A stretch of DNA of 64,000 bases from the NCBI RefSeq assembly GCF_021869535.1, contig NW_026262690.1, positions 85,791,995 through 85,855,994 on the forward strand. The letters are read 5' to 3'. The notes beneath the pieces were generated by a model. It made no database searches, was not told the DNA's origin, and saw only the letters and a list, made by a program, of their open reading frames with translations. Position 1 is the stretch's first letter, and each line of letters begins with the position of its first letter. A program made the position numbers and the translations under genes. The stretch comes from Mytilus californianus (lineage: Eukaryota > Mollusca > Bivalvia > Mytilida > Mytilidae). Positions 45,801 through 54,800 of this stretch are shown here, in pieces.

Positions 45801-48800
45801 GAGTGTATACATTATGGACATAAGTGTTGCTCAAAGAAAATTTAATATTATCATTTGTTTTTGGCTTTTAACTAGCTTTCAGTAACTGCGAGTACTCTCA
45901 AATCGTACTTCCATGTTAATTTGACCTGTTGATACAATTTGTAATGCATTTCTGTTATTCAAAGTTTTCTAATTTTGTGTTATATCTCGTCTTACTATTT
46001 TTGATATCCACCTTTGATAATTATTTAGTATGACCAAAATATTTTACTTCTGTACTAGTACTATGAACAACATATTTATTTTGAAAAATATGTTTCTGTA
46101 CTCCTAACAAAAAAAATATTATATTTAGATTCACCTGTGCACGTTTCTTTATTTAACGCCATTTTGTCCTAGGTTAAAGTTGTCTTTTTGACATTGACAC
46201 ATCTTTTTTATTTATATTGTGTCATAGATCAAACTTATTCGTTCAGTGTATATTTACTTGTTTTTGTGTATTGTCTTTTTGATCGAGTTAAGCCATTTCA
46301 ATTGATATTTTGTTGTGTGTCTTTTTATGTTGTAATGTTATACCACTGTTTCAGGATATGGTAAAGGTTGGCGTCTGTTAAAATGTTTAAACCCGATGCA
46401 TTTTTATGTACCTATCCTAAGTAAGGATCCTGTTATCCAGTGGTTGTCGTTTGTTGATGTGGTTCATAAGTGTTTCTCGTTTCTCGTTTTTTATATAGAT
46501 TATACCGTTGGTTTTCCTGTTTGAATTGTTTTACACTAGTCTTTTTTGGCCCTTTATAGCTTGCTGTTCTGTGTGAACCAAGACTCCGTGTTGAAGGCCG
46601 TACTATAATTGTTTACTTTTTTCACATTTTGATTTGGACGGATAGTTGTCTCATTGTCACTCATACCACATTTTCTTATTTATAATTAATAGAAATGTTT
46701 TGAAACAATTATTTGAAATATTTTGTATCAATATTCTTTATTAGGTAATAAAGGCTGGAAGTCCTATTTTCCTGTTGCTTATGTGTGCTGGAGGTTTACT
46801 TGTGTGTACCATGGTAGGATTATTAATTTGAAGAGTTTTATTTCTAACTAATTGCAAACCTTTTAACATCTAGTTTTCTTTTTTAATCTAACTTTTGTAA
46901 GGTGAGACTTTGTTTAAAATTAATTAGTACATTACTTTTTTTTTTAGTTTTGTGTTTATCCTTTCGAAATGTCTTGTTTCTAAAATTCTGCAACAGTAGC
47001 CATTATGAAGTTGAACAATTATTGGTATTTTAGTCATTAATCATTGATTCTAAAAAAAGCTTATAATTTGTACGCCAGATGCGCGTTTCGTCTACAAAAG
47101 ACTCACCAGTGACGCTCAAAGGTAAAAAAGAACGAGAGGCCTAATTAATTCTACAACGGGGTAGAACAATCCTTTATATTTTGAACAATTCAACGTTTTT
47201 TTTAAAGATCGCAAAGGTTAATATAATTCAAAGTCACACAAATATAAAAAAAAATCCATTCGGTCAAAACCATAAAAACTTACTTCCAACTTAAATGTTA
47301 CATAATGGTCAGTACCCATTATATAATTTAGATCGGAGTGGTAAATAGACAATGCCTTAAACATGGAGTCCTCACTAGTTGAGTTTTTAACAAATTCAAC
47401 TTAATAATTATCGTTAAAATCTTTTTTGATTCTTTCCGTTGTTGTAACTCGTAAACATTAACAAAAACATAGAATGTGGAGTTATTCCTGAACTGAATCT
47501 GTAACTTTGATTTATATAACGGAAACGCTAAGATATTACATCGTGTTTTTCAATAGGTTACGACTGTACAACACTTTCTTTTCAACTTATCATCCCAATA
47601 TATAGATATTTTGTTTTATTAGATACTGTGGAATCATTTTTATTCTTAGGGTCTAAAACGTTTGTATTTAAACAGATAAAATTTACCTCTTTGGACATTT
47701 AAATTCTTGGTTTATTTATGCCCACAAAATCAACGAAAATCGGGTCCCACAAATAATAATAAATCCACAGATTGAGAGATAGATCGATGAATTTATTTAA
47801 ACGATAGGGAAAGAGTTCTCAGATATTAAAAAAACCTTAACCCGAAACAGGCAAGTTCAAGGAAACAAAAGAACTTGGATACGTAAATCCAAATCATTTG
47901 AGACAAATCCATTATATTGACAGAACGAATTTGTTTGTGGTATATGATGTTATAATTTGTTTTATTGACTTGAAATAACATTTTATTATTCAACCACCGT
48001 ACAATCAGAAAAGCAAAAATAATTCATCCTTGCATTTGTGACATATATAATGATTTATAAAATAAATTATAGGGATTTTTGGCATATCCAAAGCCTTCAG
48101 AATTTCTATGTGCATCACAGACCTGGGTATTTCATATAGGTTTCAGTCTGATGTATGGCGCACTAGTGGCAAAGACATGGAGGCATGTATTACTTACTTG
48201 TTAATATAAAATATATAACAGCCTAGTAACCTCGACTTTGAGAGATTTCTGATTCTCGATTTGGTCTGGTAGGTTGTTACACATTCGATATCATATAGGT
48301 CTAGTATATAGCAGATTCAATGGTCATAACCTATTATCGTGCTCAATATTTTTAACAGTAAGTGTTTATCGATCAATCTATCTAACGTAATAATTTAAGG
48401 AAGTGAATTCTTTATTCAAACGGTTATATTTTTCAATAATAAATAAATGCACATAAAAAAAGCTACACGGACATCTCGGTTTTGAAATTGGTGTACATAT
48501 GGACTTTACATCTGTTTTTGAACACTAATAGTTGATTGATTCATGACTTTAAAGCCAGGAATCGGTACTTGGTTTGTCTACTAAGGCAGTTTTTTTTCTT
48601 CAGAACTCTGAATTAAGTAAAAAATATTTTTGCTTTTAAATGTTTCAAAAACGTTTTTGATGAAGGAAAAAATAGTTCCTTAATTACTGTTTATTTTTTG
48701 TACAATTGGCACAAGCAGAATAAAAAAAGTATCCAAGTCTGTTTCTATGTCTCATGAAAAACAGGTTATTCATTTTCTCTTTGAATGATATCTGCATCAT

Positions 48801-51800
48801 TGGCAAGAATACCACATGTTCCTAGTTTTATAATGACTTACCGAAAAGCAGTACAAGTTAAAAATACACTGAAGAAAAGAAATTTAGTTATTGCTAAACA
48901 TGTAATGTATTATAAAATTGTTTAACTGAGCAACAAATGTTTATTAGTTTCAAATAAGGACATATGGTATGATTACCAATGAAACGACTATCCAACAGAG
49001 TCTTCATAATATGGCTTTCAAAAATGAGGAAAAACCATATCGTATATTCAGCTACAAAAAATTGAAAACAACACGTTACATAGTTTCATGCGTCCGAAGC
49101 GCTTTTCTGGATTAACCTTCATCAGGAAGGCTCAACGCCGAATATTTGGAAGCCGAGGATTTATAAGTACCGAAACAGTTGAAGAGCTTTATGACAAAAA
49201 ATACATAAAAAAATAGTCAAATCCATCTAAGGTCAACTTTGCCTGAAGGAGTTGAAAACTAGTTTCTTTATAATTTCAAAATTTATACCGGCAATTTTAG
49301 AAAGATTTGTTATAACTCATGTCAGTACCGAAGTACTGACTACTGAGCTGTTGATACTCTCGGGGATTGATAGTCCACCAGCAGAGGTGTAAAAAATGAA
49401 AACAACACGTTAGATAGTTTCATGCGTTCGAGGAGCTTTTCTATAAAGCCACCAACATGACAAAATGTGAAACAATTTAAACGAAAAAAACAACGGCCCA
49501 ATTTATGTCAAAACAATAAACGAAAAACAGATATAAAAGACAGCAACCAACAAAAACCACAAAATTAAAGGCGCCTGACTGAGAATATATTTTTTTTCTT
49601 TTTTCAGAATAGCTATCATTTTTAAATCGGCAAACACACTACAAAGAGTTTATCTTCCAGATAAAGAACTGTTGAAGAGATTTTTTCCACTTATTTTCAT
49701 AATTGCTATGTTTCTTCTTATTTGGACCATATCAGAGAAAGTCAAAACGGAAATCTTGGAAACTTCCAGTCATTTGAAATATGAAGTGTGTTTGAGTAGC
49801 TATTTGGTTTATGCTATTCGATGTGGTATGTTTTTACAACTAAGATGGAACAAAAAATAAGTTAGTGATACAAGTATTTAAGAATTAAGTGATCTATGGC
49901 CGATACTGTATACAAATCTTAAGTAGAATGAGTCAAAGAGTCAAAGGGTCCTTTCGGATGACAAACTAAGGTTGAAAGCCCTTCAAAACTGTCAAAATAT
50001 ATGACGTTGTAGATCAAATAAGCTCCACATATATATATATAAAACTAATGTTTGTTGAAAATACGTAATCAATCATATTTATGGTTTTTGTTATGTTTCA
50101 TGCCAGTTTTTTTCTTCAAACAAATGGTTGCCTATAATTACTAAAATTTTATTTGAACTCTGGAGGATCGTTAGCAAACTTACCATATCTCCTTTTTTTA
50201 TATTGTACGTCTTTTAAAATAATGCATAAACTTCTTTTCTGAAGCAGCCTATTCTAGTCTGTCACTCGTTCCAGGCTGAATATTGACAATTCCAGATCAA
50301 GAACAGGACATAATGTTCAATAGAAGAAATACATTTACAATGATTGTATTTAATAACACATATCTGTTATTAAAGTCATATGAAACGAGTTTCTTATAAT
50401 TTCAATGTTATCGAAATTATTGGACCAATGTATGCATGTATTCTAAACTAAGCACTATATGCACGTGTTTTTTTTTTATATCTATTACGAAAGTATATCA
50501 TATTATCAACTAATAATATTTCATTCTGTGATTTTTCTTCGCAAGCTAATATAAAAATAAGGAGATGTGGTATAATTGCCAATGAGACAACTATCCACAA
50601 AAGTTCAAATGAAGTGGATGTAAGCAATTATAGGCAACCGTACGGCCTTCAACAAAAAACTCATACCGTATGGTCGGCTATAAAAAGCCACGACATGCAA
50701 AATATGAAACAATTCAATTGAAAAAAACTAACAGCCTAATTTATAACAAAACAATTTACGAAAAACAAATATGACAGACATGAATTTTTTACAAGTAAAG
50801 TTTTTAAGTTACTTTTGAGTTTGTTGCCGAATTTTACCAGATTGTGACATATATAAACAATCAACACAGAGAATGTGGAGCACGTGACAAATAAGTGAAT
50901 TGATAGGTCCATGATATTTTTTTTATATTTACCATGCGTTCCGTTTTTTTAATAAATCTTTTCCTAAACATTTGTTAAATAATTTTTTGTATTAAATTTG
51001 TTCTTTAAGAATCATTGAATACTATTTAACTTCCAGTGCACGTTTGTTTACATTCTTTCATCAGGGTTTCCCCTCGCACTTGCGCTGTGCGGTGGCCGAA
51101 GTTCTAACGAGATGTATCGTAGTTAAGGTCACTGCATTCGGGAAAATATTGGCTAATTAGTGTACGAGAAGACAATAATTCAATAGCAGTAGATTTATGA
51201 AACTTTTGATAATATAAAAGATTTTACAACTATTTTTTCATATGACTTTTGAAGATGCTATAATAAATATTTCAAAACGCTGCCGATTTTTTTAATATGT
51301 TGTGAACCAAATTTTTACAGAATAAGCCGTTTAGCTTCAGATATCCTGAGTTAGGACATTTTGAAAAAATGGGTAAACTTTCATCCTATGCACTCATGCT
51401 GAAAATTTTCACACGTCAATATGTATCCCATGATTTGCTGAAAATTGACACATCAACATAAAGAAAAAAAAACGAAAATATTTGAATGTTTTTTGATAAG
51501 GAAATACGTTTGAAGTTGTCATATTTTTTACAAGACATGAAAATATCGTTTAAACAATTATTTATTTTTATGACTTCAATTATATGTAATGGTGTTAATA
51601 AATCTAACACATAAACAGATAAATTGACATGTAAAACAGTATATAGAATTAAGAAAAATCTATTTTAATTTGGGGTGAAGAAACGCCATATGTATACCCC
51701 TTTAAAGCCGTTTGTTTTAAATTTTGAACTAACTTTATCACCTGTTACATAAATCCTAAGTTGTCCAGGGAAGTCCTGAATTTTACAGTCTTATTTGTCA

Positions 51801-54800
51801 GGGAAAATGCAAATGAGAAAATACAACTTTAATTATGAATAGTCATGTTCTTTCTATATATTTGATATCATTTATACATCACGCCATATGTAATTATTTG
51901 ACGAAAGTATACATTTTATCAATATACATACATTTCTTCTCATAAATGCTACCTGTATATAAACCTAAGCAATTAAGCCTTAAAGCGTTTTATATCATAG
52001 AAAAGATTAAGGATCTGCTTACCTTTCAAGAGCACCTGAGATTACCTCTGCTTTCTTGCTGGGGTTCTTGTTCCTCAATCTGTAGTTTTTATGTTGTGTT
52101 TTGTATACAGTTATATGCAATTGTTTGCACCTGTCCTAAGTCAGGAATCTTATGTTCAGTAGTTGTCGTTTGTTGATGTGGTTCATAAGTGTTTCTCGCT
52201 TCTCGTTTTTTATATTGATTATACCGTTGGTTTTCCCGTTTGAATGGTTTTACACTAGTAATTTTTGGGGCTCTTTATAGCCTGCTATGCGGTGTGAGCC
52301 AAGACTCCGTGTTGAAGACCGTACTTTGACCTATAATGGTTTACTTTTAAAAATGTGACTTGGATGGAGAGTTATCTCATTGGCACTCATACCACATCTT
52401 CTTATATATACATATCTCTTAATAGTTTTTCGTTTTTTTCACGACCTTGTCAGTCTATTTTCGACTTATGAGTTAAAATCCACCAACATCCCATCCCCTA
52501 AAACATAATTTACAGTTGTTTCCAGTTGTGTTTAAAAATCTATGCGTTTGAGGCTTACATGATTTAGAAATGCATTCTAGTTCTTTTTTTCAGTTGAAGC
52601 GTTATTGCTCTTGCTTGGTGTGTATATGTGTTATGTTGTGAGAAAAGCACCTGGACATTTTAATGAAAGTAAATACATTACATGGTCAGTTTATAATGGT
52701 ATCCTGCTTGGAAGTTTTCTCTTGATTCTGACGTAAGTGGACACAACACAATGGTAACAATAACATAATGGCGGAAGCTTGTCGTCCAATTGCAGAGCCC
52801 CCTATTACTATTAATTAACTATCAAGGAAAAATGGATATCAAATTACCTATGATACAATCGAAAATAAATATCGGACAAGGAAATTAAGTTTTCATTTCT
52901 TGTTTATTCAATGTGAGTATGTGATCACAAGATAAGATCGCATTGACAATTCTGAAGGAATCATACTTTATAGAAAAAGAGAGGCAAAAGATACCAAATG
53001 ACATTCAATCGTATAAGTCGAAAACAAACTAACACCGCTATGGCAAAAAAAGAAAAAGAACAAAAGACAAACAACAATATACAATACACAACATACAGAA
53101 GTAAAGACTGAGCAGCACAAACCCCACCAAAAACGGAGGTGATCTCAGGTGCACCGGAAGGGTAGGAAGATCCTGATCCACATGCGGCACACTGCGTGTT
53201 GCTCATGTAAGTACAAACCCTGTGCTAAGTCGAATTCGATAGATCACATTCGGGGAAAAGGAGGACGGTATTGTTTTTCGTAGTAATGATTTCAACTTCA
53301 CCACTTGGAACACTTGATTTAATAGCTCCCTTGTGAGCAGCAACCCTCTATCATGATAGGAAAAACAAACTCTGACCTGGAATATCGTATCAACCGGGAT
53401 TAATATATATATACTCCATATGCAGGCGCTGCTGGAATGTTGCTACATAGAAATGGAAAGTTCACAATTGGGAAGCTGAAATCATCTCTTTTTTCGTAAA
53501 GTTTTTCTCTCAACCGAACCTCATTGTCAATTTATAGATGTTAATCAAGATATGAGGCAGACATAACTTTATCTGTTGCATCCTTTATTTCAAGTTTGAT
53601 GGGATAGAGATTTTCAAAAGTCAGTCACCAAACTTTAAACTATTTAGTGAGACGACATCATCTATAATGTGGAAAGTGAATTAAAAGGATGATGCTAGTT
53701 TCTTGTCATTCTTCCTCAAAAGCTCCTGTATGAAGTCAGCCTCATATGAATAAAGGAACAAGTCGACAAGAAGAGGAGCACAGTTTGTTCCCATGGAAAT
53801 GGCATTTGTTTGTTGAAAAAAACGTCCTTCAAACGTAAAAACATATGTGGTTAATCAAGAAATCAAGCATCTATATAATGTTTCAGAGAATTTTTGTGTG
53901 AATCAGAGTGATTTTTTTACAATGTACGATTTATCCCTCCATGAGACAAGATGCTTGTATCTACGTTGCCAATTTTGTTTTATGACCCACTCTTTTAATT
54001 TGTTCTTAGTTAGAATGGGGAAAACTTGTGTAAAGTGTACAAAAGTCAAATATTTCAATACTATTGTAAGATGTAAGAATCTAAGATTGTATGTACTCTA
54101 ACAGATCTTTGGAATTTTTTAGTATCCACATCTGATCACGCCTCCTCTAGAATAGATAGCTTTACAATAACTTTGAAGTGTGGCTTTAATTGCTGATAAA
54201 ATTGATGTTAATAATTTAGAAAGAAGTTTCGTGGAGCACTTGGAAGACCCAGCTATACAACGTTGTTTGTAAGGACCATGACCTTTTTTTTTATAAACCC
54301 GGGGATGGATAAGGTGATTTTTTAAAATGTTTCAGAAAATACGTCACAAAAATCTACATCTCACCCTTACAGATCTAGCTGCATACCAGATGCAAAGCTC
54401 CTGTTCATTATGGGTGAATGGGCTTCTTTAAGTAATAATGTCGTACCCTTTCGATATTTTAAAGACACATAGATATATAAAAAACATCACTCAACCATTG
54501 CAAATTTTCATTGTAAACTAATTTTAAATCCCGAGTCATTCGGTAACATAAATGTCCTTATATAGACTCTAATTGCCTAAAGCAAATGGTCTGAGTTTGC
54601 GCACATGAAAAAAACATTACTTACCTTGTTCTTGTTTCTAAAACCGGGATATTTTACGTATAGCCCATATCGTTTTTAATTAATATATGTGTTAATGTTC
54701 CTTTTTGTAAAGATTTATATACATAACGTCAAAGTATGTTTTTCAGACATGTAATTGGCCATTCCCATGGACCAGATATGCTGTACCTGTTCGAGTGTCT

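Noticed and set aside
52961..54101. Frames of 81 (minus) and 84 (plus) codons
   Set aside because: They lie in a minus-strand Penelope-like remnant and its tail. Neither is the frame of the polymerase pieces.
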